Below the pieces are notes generated by a model. That model was not told where the DNA came from. It searched no databases and worked only from the letters and a program-made list of their open reading frames with translations. From Capra hircus (Eukaryota; Chordata; Mammalia; Artiodactyla; Bovidae): 64,000 bases of DNA. The stretch's first letter is position 1; each line of letters opens with the position of its first letter. The translations under genes were made by a program, and so were the position numbers. Location of the stretch: assembly GCF_001704415.2 (NCBI RefSeq), contig NC_030816.1, forward strand, positions 78,757,713 to 78,821,712, in the 5' to 3' direction. Positions 33,301-38,505 of this stretch are shown here, piece after piece.

Positions 33301-34484
33301 ATATGCCTAATAATTCCGGACTTCTCGGAGTACAGCCACCTGGTGTCCCAAGTACTTCTGGGCTTTTGGGAACACAGCCACCAGCTGGGCCTCAAAACTT
33401 ACCCCCTTTAAATCTTCCTAATCAAAGGATGCCTGCAATGCCAATGTTAGACATTCGTCCAGGACTGATACCACAGACACCTGGACCACGATTCCCGTTA
33501 ATACAGCCTGGAATTCCACCCCAGCGGGGACTCCCTCCCCCAGCAGTACTTGATTCAGCTCTGCATCCACCACCCCGTGGTCCTTTTCCTCCAGGAGATA
33601 TTTTTAGTCCTCCTGAAAGACCTTTTCTAGTTCCTGGAAGACAAAATGTAGACAATGTTCCTAACCCAGAAAAAAGGATACCACTTGGGAATGATAACAT
33701 TCAGCAGGAAGGTGACAGAGATTACCGGTTTCCTCCCATTGAACCCAGGGAAGCCATCAGACCTCCCCCGGTGGATGTTAGGGATGTGGTTGGACGACCT
33801 GTTGATCCACGAGAAGGTCCTGGAAGGCCTCCGTTAGACGCTAGAGATCATTTTGGAAGACCTCCCGTAGATATCAGGGAGAATCTCGTGAGGCCAGGCA
33901 TAGATCATCTTGGCCGAAGAGACCACTTTGGCTTTAATCCAGAGAAGCCCTGGGGGCACAGAGATTTTGATGAGCGAGAGCATCGAGTTCTACCTGTCTA
34001 TGGCGGTCCGAAAGGCTTACATGAGGAAAGAGGTAGATTTCGGTCTGGAAACTACCGGTTTGATCCTCGAAGTGGTCCTTGGAACAGAGGATTCGGACAA
34101 GAAGTTCACAGAGATTTTGATGACCGCAGAAGACCCTGGGAGAGGCAGAGGGACAGGGATGACAGAGATTTTGATTTCTGCAGAGAAATGAATGGGAATC
34201 GTCTTGGACGAGATAGAATTCAAAACACCTGGATCCCCCCTCCTCATGCTCGGGTTTTTGAGATTTTTGAAGGGGCCACTCCTCAACGAAAAGGTGATAA
34301 CGTGCCTCAGGTTAATGGTGAAAATACTGAGAGACATGCCCAGCCACCGCCTTTACCAGCGCAGAGTGATCCTGAACTGTATGAAAAACTGGCATCCTCA
34401 AGTGAAATAAACAAGAAGAGTGACACAGTTGCTGATATAGAGAGTGAACCAGTGGTAGAAAGCACAGAAACTGAGGGGACATAA
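223..34484 (+). CDS. SCAF8: SCAF8, SR-related CTD-associated factor 8 (partial gene, 15 spliced coding exons, 5' end outside window)
   Basis: SCAF8 is a nuclear RNA-binding protein that rides on elongating RNA polymerase II. Its N-terminal CTD-interacting domain binds the phosphorylated CTD; that part is encoded upstream of the window. With its paralogue SCAF4 it is known to suppress premature polyadenylation, and it also promotes elongation. Fifteen exons here join in a single frame of about 1108 residues, against about 1271 for the human protein, so roughly 160 N-terminal residues are missing. Seen in order: Gln/Ala-rich linker, acidic segment, RS-rich basic segment, one RRM (RNP2-like LWVGQV, RNP1-like GCAYVCMV), Pro-rich segment, tandem 14-residue repeats, GRPPxDxR repeats and an Arg/Asp/Gly-rich tail ending VVESTETEGT. 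Assignment rests on recalled similarity to human SCAF8 across every exon. SCAF4 is the only realistic alternative, and the C-terminal tail argues against it. Confidence 0.95.
600..743 (-). repeat. L2 LINE fragment, part 1 (interrupted)
   Basis: Antisense L2 3'-end wording: a degraded variable-size sentence 'aggtgctattgttaatccagtaatgag' runs into 'gggagacagacaataaa'. It continues after the Bov-tA insertion at 977. Confidence 0.55.
744..964 (+). repeat. Bov-tA SINE with 12-bp target-site duplication
   Basis: Starts gggacttcccaggtgg (tRNA-derived head) and ends in the Bov-A body (gttggacactactgaagcaacttagcac). The 12-bp sequence atatgacttaaa flanks it exactly at 732-743 and 965-976, which fixes both ends of the insertion. 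Confidence 0.92.
977..1090 (-). repeat. L2 LINE fragment, part 2
   Basis: Continuation of the L2 copy broken by the SINE: antisense wording 'aagcatctttgacaaagtgacatttgaagaacc' is typical of L2. Confidence 0.45.
1200..1505 (+). repeat. L2 LINE 3' end
   Basis: Sense L2 wording: 'ttcagcctcctgtctttgtttaaatgccagctcagtaaggccttc', then 'ttgctcactgctgtattttccgtgtctaggttatagcaggtattcagtatattttgtgaa'. Strongly diverged. Confidence 0.65.
3193..3369 (+). CDS. SCAF8: SCAF8 coding exon (window exon 2), Gln/Ala-rich
   Basis: 177 bases, phase 0 in and out, 59 residues from LQQLIQTLQIQQQ to QGVSFNK. It carries a Gln-rich run and a short poly-Ala run (TAAAAAAN) with a likely coiled or low-complexity character. 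Acceptor tgcag, donor AAG|gtagaa. Compared with the human protein as I recall it, one residue differs (NPLEQ here, TPLEQ in human). Confidence 0.95.
3502..3715 (+). repeat. Bov-tA SINE (first of a tandem pair)
   Basis: gggttttcctggtggcttagacgg head, then the cccctggagaaggaaat body, ending cacgactgagcaactaaacacagc. Diverged from the usual consensus, so it is older than its neighbour or decayed. Confidence 0.85.
3727..3948 (+). repeat. Bov-tA SINE (second of a tandem pair)
   Basis: gggcttcccagatggcgg head, complete body, end near gacttcaacaacttagcacac. It lies 11 bases after the preceding copy in the same orientation. Confidence 0.88.
4585..4700 (+). repeat. MIR SINE fragment
   Basis: 'cttgacaagccactcaaatatttaaatcctaatcttctcttctataaa' matches the MIR core sentence (gggcaagtyacttaacctctc...cctcatctgtaaa) with heavy divergence. 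Confidence 0.45.
4944..5023 (+). CDS. SCAF8: SCAF8 coding exon (window exon 3), acidic
   Basis: 80 bases, phase 0 in, phase 2 out (CT|T = Leu). It encodes KLMDRFDFGEDSEHSEEPKK and then EIPASQL. Acceptor ccacttag, donor ACT|gtaaga. The acidic, Ser-containing stretch is a plausible phosphorylation segment (inference). Confidence 0.94.
5024..6649 (+). other. SCAF8 intron after window exon 3
   Basis: 1.6 kb. It contains a CR1/L3-like LINE remnant at about 5970-6200. The rest is unassigned and AT-rich. Acceptor tttccttgtag. Confidence 0.85.
5970..6200. repeat. CR1/L3-type LINE remnant
   Basis: The phrase order 'gctccagatgaagtatac...caagacttctcaccatcctgattgcccctttggggatgcc...gtggcacccagaattccaggtgt' parallels the conserved 3' region of vertebrate CR1/L3 LINEs. 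Called from recall only. Confidence 0.5.
6650..6767 (+). CDS. SCAF8: SCAF8 coding exon (window exon 4), Gln-rich helix
   Basis: 118 bases, phase 2 in, phase 0 out. It encodes SHVSESVNNSIFHQIAEQLQ and then QQNLEHLRQQLLEQQQPQK, a Gln/Leu heptad-like stretch likely to form a coiled coil. Donor AAG|gtttat is weak at +3. The next phase-0 acceptor that keeps the known protein is at 13623. An unannotated phase-0 segment at 7048 lies between (see findings). Confidence 0.95.
7048..7098 (+). CDS. Candidate in-frame 51-nt cassette exon of SCAF8 (unconfirmed)
   Basis: A strong pyrimidine tract (cttttctttcctctcag) is followed by 51 open bases and a donor AAA|gtaggt. The length is a multiple of three, and both neighbouring constitutive exons meet in phase 0, so inclusion would add exactly 17 residues, FPVKHGDFAIVDDDDDK, between PQK and ATPQ. 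The peptide has a hydrophobic start and an acidic end, unlike random intronic translation. I do not recall such an exon in reference SCAF8 isoforms. It could be a real minor or tissue-specific exon, or chance. Confidence 0.5.
7265..7370 (-). repeat. MIR SINE fragment
   Basis: 'tctcatttacactgtaggaaattgaagcttagtgaaatga' resembles the antisense MIR core (cattttacagatgaggaaactgaggc). Confidence 0.4.
7434..7622 (+). repeat. Bov-tA SINE with (CA)n tail
   Basis: ggcttcccaggttgcacagtggtaaagag head with a shortened body (part of the middle is missing), ending gaactgagcaaatgga, followed by a CA run at 7623-7640. Confidence 0.88.
9157..9299 (+). other. Exon-like open stretch inside the large intron (unassigned)
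   Basis: A 144-base stop-free run starts after ttttatcag and is closed by TAA at 9301. It reads as a Lys/Met/Leu-rich peptide (NEMLMMKVMTDKRTLTKV within it). The boundary ATCA|gtaaga at 9299/9300 is a very good donor. The 143-base length would shift the SCAF8 frame. It may be a decayed retrocopy or transposon piece; I do not recognise the protein. Confidence 0.25.
9342..10430 (-). repeat. BovB LINE fragment (older copy), with broken reverse-transcriptase frame
   Basis: Antisense BovB wording throughout: ggtcgttaagtcgtccaacactttgcgacccc at the 3' end of the element, through to ttttccacagtttcttgtgatctacatagtcaaaagc. On the minus strand the RT motif appears as NNLRYADDTTLMTES, but the frame is split into at least three pieces. 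It is more diverged than the other BovB copies here, so it is likely an older insertion. Confidence 0.88.
10788..11085 (-). repeat. CHR-type (cetartiodactyl tRNA-Glu) SINE
   Basis: Antisense: starts ttttttggctgtcctggggcttcc, contains 'ttgcagcacgtgggctcag' and ends ccactgagccacctgggaagccc, the reverse complement of the tRNA-derived head. Confidence 0.75.
11706..11942 (-). repeat. L1 LINE 3' end (L1M type)
   Basis: 'ttttattgagatataattgacataacattgtatgagtttaaggtgtacaacatactgatttgatat' is the reverse complement of the old mammalian L1 3' UTR. It runs on to 'ttagcaactttgaaatttatagtattctctataatcactg'. Confidence 0.8.
12190..12950 (-). repeat. BovB LINE 3' fragment, 5'-truncated
   Basis: Begins cagttcagttcagtcgctcagttgtgtccgactc (3' end of the element) and stops at ctttctgccat, inside the RT-coding region just after the MAESEEEL point. 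The minus-strand frame is broken. Confidence 0.93.
13623..13754 (+). CDS. SCAF8: SCAF8 coding exon (window exon 5)
   Basis: 132 bases, phase 0 both sides, 44 residues from ATPQDSQEGTFGSEHSASPS to IDIQQQ, rich in Ser, Gln and acidic residues. Acceptor ttctcaacag, donor CAG|gtaaaa. Recalled human sequence has Val where this copy has Ala in LEPEANLDD. Confidence 0.95.
13755..14015 (+). other. Short SCAF8 intron (261 bp) after window exon 5
   Basis: No repeat recognised. It ends cctttgactttcaag. It is the shortest intron in the window. Confidence 0.88.
14016..14128 (+). CDS. SCAF8: SCAF8 coding exon (window exon 6), acidic segment and start of RS domain
   Basis: 113 bases, phase 0 in, phase 2 out (AG|A = Arg). 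It encodes DMDIDEAQDAVEEEIFEQEA and then KKVAVRSRSRTHSRSRS. The donor is AAG|gttctg, which matches consensus only at the invariant GT and the exon side, so it is probably dependent on enhancer binding. A stronger donor lies 95 bases downstream (see findings). Confidence 0.93.
14129..15530 (+). other. SCAF8 intron after window exon 6
   Basis: 1.4 kb, no ruminant SINE. It holds a duplicated hairpin unit at 14230-14291 and otherwise nothing recognised. The acceptor tgttttgttgttgttgttag is a U/G-rich tract with few cytosines. Confidence 0.85.
15531..15724 (+). CDS. SCAF8: SCAF8 coding exon (window exon 7), RS domain
   Basis: 194 bases, phase 2 in, phase 1 out (G|TA = Val). It encodes SPRKRRSRSRSGSRKRKHRK and on to KGLPPIRSKTLS: the Arg/Ser-rich and Arg/Glu/Lys-rich segment that places the protein in the SR-related group. 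Donor GTG|gtaagt is a near-perfect match. Confidence 0.95.
16600..16860 (+). repeat. Ancient MaLR-type LTR remnant (MLT1-like)
   Basis: The end segment 'aaggtactaattttgtggtgttttgttacagtgcaaaagaaaactaatgc' matches the recalled 3' end of MLT1 LTRs. Non-coding and heavily diverged. Confidence 0.5.
17447..17600. repeat. MER5-like hAT DNA transposon remnant
   Basis: 'gaaactttgttgcacattagaatcacctacagaatttttaaa' near one end and 'tcaagcttgagaacatg' at the other are the typical paired ends of these short non-autonomous elements. Confidence 0.5.
17813..17913 (+). CDS. SCAF8: SCAF8 coding exon (window exon 8), RRM first half
   Basis: 101 bases, phase 1 in, phase 0 out. It encodes CSTTLWVGQVDKKATQQDLT and then NLFEEFGQIESIN: beta1 with the RNP2-like LWVGQV, helix 1 and beta2 of the single RNA-recognition motif. 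Donor AAT|gtaagt is strong. Confidence 0.96.
18177..18444 (-). repeat. Bov-A2 dimeric SINE with 14-bp target-site duplication
   Basis: ctgttgctgttaagtcgcttcagtcatg start, two Bov-A monomers joined by aatgcatgaaagtgaaaagtgaaagtgaag, end accactgccttctct. Perfect 14-bp repeats gaaccatatgtatg flank it at 18163-18176 and 18445-18458. Confidence 0.93.
18990..19100 (-). repeat. MIR SINE fragment
   Basis: 'cattggagcctcacaggaagctggttaataag...ttactttaccagggaggaacctaaatgatttgactgagttacatgg' follows the antisense MIR order. Confidence 0.45.
19320..19460. repeat. MER-type hAT DNA transposon remnant
   Basis: 'taatggttctcagctctagctgcatatcag' resembles the end of MER5-class elements, followed by a matching internal order. 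Diverged. Confidence 0.4.
20642..20755 (+). CDS. SCAF8: SCAF8 coding exon (window exon 9), RRM second half
   Basis: 114 bases, phase 0 both sides, 38 residues: MIPPRGCAYVCMVHRQDAFR and then ALQKLSSGSYKIGSKVIK. It contains the RNP1-like GCAYVCMV with aromatic Tyr, helix 2 and beta4. Donor AAG|gtgaga. RRM residues are fully conserved with the human sequence I recall. Confidence 0.96.
20756..22406 (+). other. SCAF8 intron after window exon 9
   Basis: 1.65 kb, dominated by a BovB copy in the same orientation as the gene (21411-22155). The acceptor tttttccttctcttatag is strong. Confidence 0.87.
21411..22155 (+). repeat. BovB LINE 3' fragment, sense orientation
   Basis: Starts ggcagaaagtgaagaggaac and runs to cacgactgagcaactgaag. 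A stop-free run of 161 codons (21412-21894) encodes the end of the RT-linked region (QKTKIMASGPVTSWEIDGET, CESWTVKKAE). It is then stopped at 21895, so this copy is inactive. Confidence 0.93.
22407..22563 (+). CDS. SCAF8: SCAF8 coding exon (window exon 10)
   Basis: 157 bases, phase 0 in, phase 1 out. It encodes IAWALNKGVKTEYKQFWDVD and then the conserved LGVTYIPWEKVKVDDLEGFA block to QETVNT. The first residues complete beta4 of the RRM; the WDV...IPW segment is a family-specific extension after the RRM. Donor CTG|gtaaga. Confidence 0.96.
23262..23400 (-). repeat. L2 LINE fragment, part 1
   Basis: Antisense wording 'ttcctgctgtgtgccaggcataattttaggaactgtgactatagcagtgagatagac'. Broken by the MER20-like insertion. 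Confidence 0.65.
23402..23601. repeat. MER20-like hAT DNA transposon
   Basis: 'gcgggccttgggccaagtc...ttctgtaaaggaagttttattggaacatagccatg...cgtttgccaacccatg' follows the MER20 order of a near-complete 200-bp non-autonomous element. It interrupts an L2 copy, so it inserted later. Confidence 0.65.
23602..23960 (-). repeat. L2 LINE fragment, part 2
   Basis: Resumes with 'ctagtgggggaaaaacggataataaacaaagtaaacaaac', the expected continuation of antisense L2 after the break. Confidence 0.6.
24424..24557 (+). CDS. SCAF8: SCAF8 coding exon (window exon 11)
   Basis: 134 bases, phase 1 in, phase 0 out. It encodes EWETVKSSEPVKETVQTTQS and then the segment to AEVFPPPVAMLQ: a Thr/Val/Glu-rich spacer entering the Pro-rich region. 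Acceptor ttttgtttag, donor CAG|gttagt. Confidence 0.95.
24725..25600 (-). repeat. L2 LINE, long antisense copy
   Basis: 'aacaaatttattgaatgcctgctctgtgacattcactgttctag' then 'aaatccctgcccttctggagcag', 'gggtagactttattgagaatgacatttgagc', 'aaccagtgcaaaggcc' and 'ggcttcatctggctttaaaggattgcactggc' appear in the order expected for reverse L2. Confidence 0.7.
25655..25848 (+). repeat. Bov-tA SINE
   Basis: gagcttccctgatggctcagctggtaaagg head, full body, end cagacatgactgagagactcac. Imperfect flanking repeats cttcagaagaaagg (25641-25654) and cttcaggagagaaa (from about 25849) look like a decayed target-site duplication. Confidence 0.9.
26352..26496 (+). CDS. SCAF8: SCAF8 coding exon (window exon 12), Pro-rich
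   Basis: 145 bases, phase 0 in, phase 1 out. It encodes IPVAPAVPAVNLVPPAFPVS and then MPVPPPGFSPLPPPPFLRAS to QPPPG. PPPGF and poly-Pro runs are candidate WW/SH3-type ligands (inference). Donor CTG|gtaaga. Confidence 0.95.
26583..26760 (-). repeat. MER5A-like hAT DNA transposon
   Basis: 'gagtctcaaaccagagcttacatccgaatcacctgtagggtgtgttgaagcacagattgctgggccc...cacagaccacacttttaag' follows the whole MER5A order, reversed. Confidence 0.75.
26897..27106 (-). repeat. Bov-tA SINE
   Basis: Antisense: aaaaagtgaaagtgttagttgctcagtcgtgg start, cctgcattgcaggcagattctttaccatctgagcc near the end (reverse of the tRNA-derived head). Confidence 0.9.
28460..28528 (+). CDS. SCAF8: SCAF8 coding exon (window exon 13), small Pro-rich exon
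   Basis: 69 bases, phase 1 in, phase 1 out (T|CT = Ser). It encodes FMPPPVPPPVVPPPTIPPVV and then PT. Because entry and exit phases match and the length is a multiple of three, skipping it would keep the frame. Donor CAT|gtgagt. Confidence 0.94.
28866..29089 (-). repeat. Bov-tA SINE
   Basis: Antisense: gtgcttgtgtgttaggttgctttagtcgtgtcc start, ctccaggcaacagcactggagcgggtgccc body, diverged head at the end. Confidence 0.87.
30199..30360 (-). repeat. MIR SINE fragment
   Basis: 'ctgtctcatttagttctcacagttcccatatgggatctcaggtcattttattcctgttttacag' follows the antisense MIR order. Confidence 0.5.
30713..30966 (-). repeat. CHR-type (cetartiodactyl tRNA-Glu) SINE
   Basis: Antisense: 'cacttttggctgtgctgggtcttc' start, 'cagttgctccatggcatgtgggg', end 'ttgagccatgagggaagcccc'. 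Second copy of the family also seen at 10788. Confidence 0.75.
31155..31358 (-). repeat. BovB LINE 3' tail (about 200 bp)
   Basis: cagttcagttcagtcacttagtcatgtccaactc start through 'cagggtcgtttccaatga'. Severely 5'-truncated copy. Confidence 0.88.
31609..31827 (+). CDS. SCAF8: SCAF8 coding exon (window exon 14)
   Basis: 219 bases, phase 1 in, phase 1 out. It encodes LVQPPLSMTPETVKDVGFGS and on to HLIDHQISSAENTRS. Acceptor ttctccttctttaaacag. The donor CAG|gtaaaa is followed by a run of 14 A (31830-31843) and then a second donor-like gtaaga. Confidence 0.95.
31828..33039 (+). other. Last SCAF8 intron
   Basis: 1.2 kb. An A14 run is immediately at the donor, a T-rich run lies near 32226-32255, and a DNA-transposon-like element (32514-32972) ends 67 bases before the acceptor of the last exon (tttttttcctttccattttag). 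Confidence 0.87.
32514..32972. mobile_element. Non-autonomous DNA-transposon-like element with terminal inverted repeats
   Basis: The left end agtaagtcctctgtatacgaatg and the right end ggttcgtatgtagggcactgaac are imperfect inverted repeats. An internal cattcataagtcc repeats the terminal motif. No transposase frame. Family not assigned; it is reminiscent of old Tc1/mariner- or Tigger-derived elements. Confidence 0.6.
33040..34484 (+). CDS. SCAF8: SCAF8 terminal coding exon (window exon 15)
   Basis: 1445 coding bases, 480 complete residues plus the Val codon it finishes, stop TAA at 34482-34484. N-terminal part: eight tandem units of about 14 residues of the form SGxLGVQPPNVxxx (33063-33398). 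Middle: Pro-rich stretch, then about five GRPPVDxRxxx-like units (33761-33935). C-terminal part: Arg/Asp/Gly-rich region (RDFDDRRRPWERQRDRDDRD) and the conserved end TVADIESEPVVESTETEGT. The upstream ATG seen in the same frame at 32982 is intronic and not a real start. Compared with the recalled human protein there are one-residue deletions (for example GHRDFD here versus GHRGDFD). Confidence 0.97.
33063..33398 (+). repeat. SCAF8: Tandem 42-bp coding repeat, about eight units
   Basis: Seven exact 42-base periods from 33105 to 33398, preceded by a related first unit, encode 14-residue repeats (consensus S-G-x-L-G-V-Q-P-P-N-V-x-x-N). No unit is identical to another at the DNA level, so the array is old. 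Confidence 0.9.
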
Positions 34485-35150
34485 TCATCACTCAGTAGGT
34501 AAAAGATACATTTTGTAAAGTTGTCATCTCTCTGTAATAGATTAATGGCTGACTGGACCATAGTTGTTCACTTTTGTCTGCCAGAATTAAGTTAATCTGA
34601 TGTTCATGTTCACCTTTCTCTTAAAATAATTGTACAACTGACTTGTATAGACATTGTTCTTAATATGAACATGGTAGGTAAACATTTTTTTATTTTTCTG
34701 ATAAAATATAAATGTTGCCCCCTGATTCTTTTAACTTCAAGGAAACGAATAACAGCTTGTCAGAGACTTCCTATGGAAGAAAGAATTTTTTTTAGATACT
34801 ACCATTAGGTTGGATATGGTAATAGATATATTTCAGAATAGCAAGTGATGGTATATCTTATCCATATCTTTAGGCTGCTGCAGAATTTTAAGGTAATAGA
34901 CAAAGCTGTGATATTTTATGCAAAGACTGGCTCTAAATATTTGAGGAGCACAATACAGAGATTTTAAAAAGTGATTTTGTAAAATCTACACTCTGGTCTC
35001 TGTTTCTCCAAAGTAAGTGTTTGTGATTTGTTCCTCATACTGCAGTGAGTTCAAAAGAAAAAAAGAAAACAACATCAATATTAAAGTACATTTCAATGTT
35101 GGGTGAACTTTGTTTTTAGATGCCAATAAAACTTCTTTGTTTGATAACAG
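34485..35150 (+). other. SCAF8: SCAF8 3' UTR (proximal form)
   Basis: Runs from the stop to the expected cleavage zone about 20 bases after AATAAA. AU-rich, no interspersed repeat recognised. Its end is inferred from the poly(A) signal, not seen directly. Confidence 0.75.
35125..35130 (+). terminator. SCAF8: Canonical poly(A) signal AATAAA for SCAF8
   Basis: The first perfect AATAAA after the stop codon, followed by a GU/U-rich stretch (tttgtttgataacagtgttc) suited to CstF binding. Further AATAAA hexamers at 35431, 37600, 37989 and 38702 are candidate distal sites. Confidence 0.75.
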
Positions 35151-37780
35151 TGTTCTAGGAATTGTATTTTTTTAACCTACAAATTCTTAAAACCATGGAT
35201 CATTGGCAGCATGTGCTTAGTTGTTGCAGAAGTTTTCTATTACTCTTAGTAACAAAAAGAACCATGTGTGGAAAAAGCATGTACTTTGATCTGAAAAATC
35301 ATGCAGTCTCATTAGTATATGTGTAATACCTGTGCATATTTATTGTGTAAGTCATATGTAGATTTTTCTGTTTCTCTGTATGTCTGTTTCATGCACATAC
35401 AGAGAAAAATAGAAAGTTGATAGTTCAGATAATAAAATATTCTTTAAAGCTAGGTAGAAAACTAGAGAAACTTGGCTAATTGACATTGCTCAAAGTTACA
35501 GCTCCTAGCCTCTGTGATGGTAAAATAAGAAATATTGTAAAGAGGTACACTGACAGTATGGCAGTTCTTTTTTAGTACAGTTAAGCATGAAGTCAGATTT
35601 AGCGTGGAGCCAAATTTCACGTAAATGCTTGCATTGCTTTCTTTCACATTATATTTGCTATTCTGCATAGATAGTGCTTGTACTTACTGATACTTACTAG
35701 TCAGTTGCCTAAAGTGAATTCCTTAATTGCACAAAATGTAGAGTTGTGGGTGTTGATGGATTTAAAAACATTAATTTGTATTCCAGAACCAGTGTGTCCA
35801 TCATGGGTTTTGTAGGCTCTGGGTGACACTGTTGCAGATTAGCCTCCAAGGTAAACCCGAGTAGCAGAAAAGTTGGGGATTAGTTTCCTGTTATATTTAT
35901 TATTATTTGCTTTTGCATTTCATTTATTTGCTGATTGTTTCTCCTTTGGGTTTTACATATATACACACATATATAAAACCATTGGTTTTTTTTGTTTGTT
36001 TGTTTCTAATGAAGGCTTTCCTTTGGTCCCGTGAATAGTCATTTGTTTCCTCTTCCGATAATTCATCATTGGTTCTATCTAAAATTCTTCAGTTATGCTT
36101 GTCAAGGTTCCCCCAGAAATGATAGCCATACACCAGCCATTTAAAATTGGGTGGTTTTGCTTACCTCTTGTGATCTAGAGATCTTTAAGGTTCCTTGCCA
36201 GAAATATTCTTTTCTGCTTACATGTTCTGAAATAGAAATAGTATGTTATTTATTTTGTTTTTGTTTTTCTTTTGAAAAGTAGATGAGAATGGAAATCTGA
36301 TGTTTATTTCTAAGGTCATTGAATTCAGTCCAGTAATTTGAGTTGGTTGCATATCATTTCCTTGGGGTAATGGGGAAAACTGTGACACTGGTACAAAGTT
36401 TTAATGTTCTGGAAAGATTTGTCTTGCCCTTAAGGAAATTATACTAACTGGAATTTCTTTCAAACTATTCAGTACTTTAGTTGCATTTTTCATTATTAAA
36501 ATTGACATTCAGTTGTATTAAGTAGCCACAAAAAAAGTGAGACTTTGCAGTGAATTTTGATCTCAAGCTTTTTATCACCCTTGGGCTTTCATGTGCAAAC
36601 TTGAAAACAAAATGTGTATAAGTATTGCCCTGGCTTGAGATTCTGATGGTGGAAGTTTGCTGATCAGCTGTCAGTACTCTATCCTCGAGACCCATCTTCA
36701 AAGTGTGCGACACTCTTAAAACAGCTGAAAAACATTTATGTGTAGTTATGCTCACTTTATCTTTTATTGTTGTGTAATGTTTGAGTGAAAGGATATTATT
36801 CATCCTGATACCAAATTTCCAAAACTGATACTTTGATTATTTTTTTTTTTTAGATGATGGAGAAAAAAGTTAATTGTCTTACTTTGCTAAGTTTGCCTTA
36901 AGACCTATCCCATTTCTGACCTTTTTGGTCACAGTACTGCTGTCACTAGAATGCTAGCAATTCGCAATGTGCAAGGAGTAACCTAAATATTCCAGTAGAA
37001 TAGTTTGAACTGCTGCAGGCAGTAATTACGTCAGACATGAGATCACAGTTTTTATTTGTGATAGAGAATGATACGGCTTCCTGTGGTGTTAGTAGATTGC
37101 AACATTAATGGATATTCATCTTTAAATTTTTTTTTTTGTCTTTAAACATTTCATTGAACATTGGCTTCTGTTAGCATGAATGCATATATTGCACTGTGAT
37201 CATCTCTATTGTAGATAGAAACTACTTTTAAAGCAGGGTAGTCTTTATAGCATATCATCAGTGAAATGTTACTTTAATTTTATTTCATTGTACAGGGTGG
37301 ACAGAATACTAGGAAAGCATTGTAAGATGGAATAGTATAAAATTGCTTGCTTAAAATTCTGGAAATCACTTCCTATAATATTTAATTAATACAGTTATTA
37401 TTTAAGCTATACGTTCTTACCAGGACAGTTTCCTTTGTTCTGATAATTTAGTTGCTTCCACAGATTTGTTGGCCATTTTTCACTCAAACAAAATACAGCT
37501 TTATGGAGTGACACATTTGGGATTGTTTTGGGAATGGGGCAGTTTTGTTACATTTAAAAAGAATAAGTTGCCTCTTTTAGTTTGAAAAAGTGTTTTTTAA
37601 ATAAACGTTAGTTCATCAGATCTAAGGTGCCATTAATTGTAAGACGTACCATTCAAAAATTTAAAAATGCTTCCAGTATGACATGTCAGTGATTATAAGA
37701 TGCATTCATAATTCAGGAATGTCAAAATGTAAAACGGGTCTTAGAATCAAAGAAATATGGTATTTCTTTGGTATGTGTGT

Positions 37781-37836
37781 ATATATATATATGGAATATA
37801 TACGTGTGTGTATATATATATTCCATATATATATAT
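37781..37836. repeat. Perfect 22-bp AT-rich inverted repeat
   Basis: Arms 37781-37802 and 37815-37836 are exact reverse complements (core ggaatatata / tatatattcc) around a 12-base GT-rich loop. They arise from TA/GT dinucleotide runs, but the central GGAA/TTCC pair makes the symmetry non-trivial. Confidence 0.85.
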
Positions 37837-38397
37837 ATTCCCTTATTAATGATTTAGGAAAATTTTTGATTTTTTGTCATTGTATATATTTTAGATGGGC
37901 ACAACATTTAGTGAAAAAAATTAACATTCAATTAAAAATAACTGTTATACCTTATGTGCCTTCATCATTATTATTGGGTGCTATGTTAATAAAATGTTTT
38001 AAGGGCTTTTAATTCTTTCAAAGAAAAGCATTAACATATTACTCTTTAAATGTAGGAGAGGAGAGCAAGTGTATGTTCATTTTTAAGATAGGCAAATAAA
38101 TTAAAATTATGTAAGCAATCTTAAATACTACAGTGTGGCGGAGAATTATAAATGTTTCCTTAATTGATGATGCTGTGGTTTTATAGGAAACATTTTAAAC
38201 CATAAGTAGGCTCTAAATAATTTTTAAAAAGTCAGGTTACTCCATTTTTTAATGGGAGATTTAAAAATAAGATACCTTGATGCAAACTTTCTGAAACTAG
38301 AATTTAAAATTAATGGCCCAGATTGTTTTCTTTGGGGGCATACTTTAAAGAGAGGGCATGGGTATTGAAAGCTATTTGAAATGCACTTTCTCTGAGG

Positions 38398-38505
38398 TTC
38401 TTAGCCAGGAAATGTGTGACAAATTCACCTGTGGAGCTCTTTGAAAATATGGGGTTGAGGGGTGGTCACTGCAGACTTATTAATGCAGAATCTCCTGGGG
38501 AGATA
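38398..38505. repeat. MER5-like DNA transposon piece
   Basis: 'gttcttagccaggaaatgtgtgacaaattcacctgtggagctctttgaaaatatgggg' ending 'gcagaatctcctgggg' follows the element's order. Weak. Confidence 0.35.

Noticed and set aside
33422..34337. Open frames on the minus strand and in other plus frames over the last exon
   Set aside because: They are shadows of the GC-richer SCAF8 coding sequence, with no promoter, splice signals or recognisable product.
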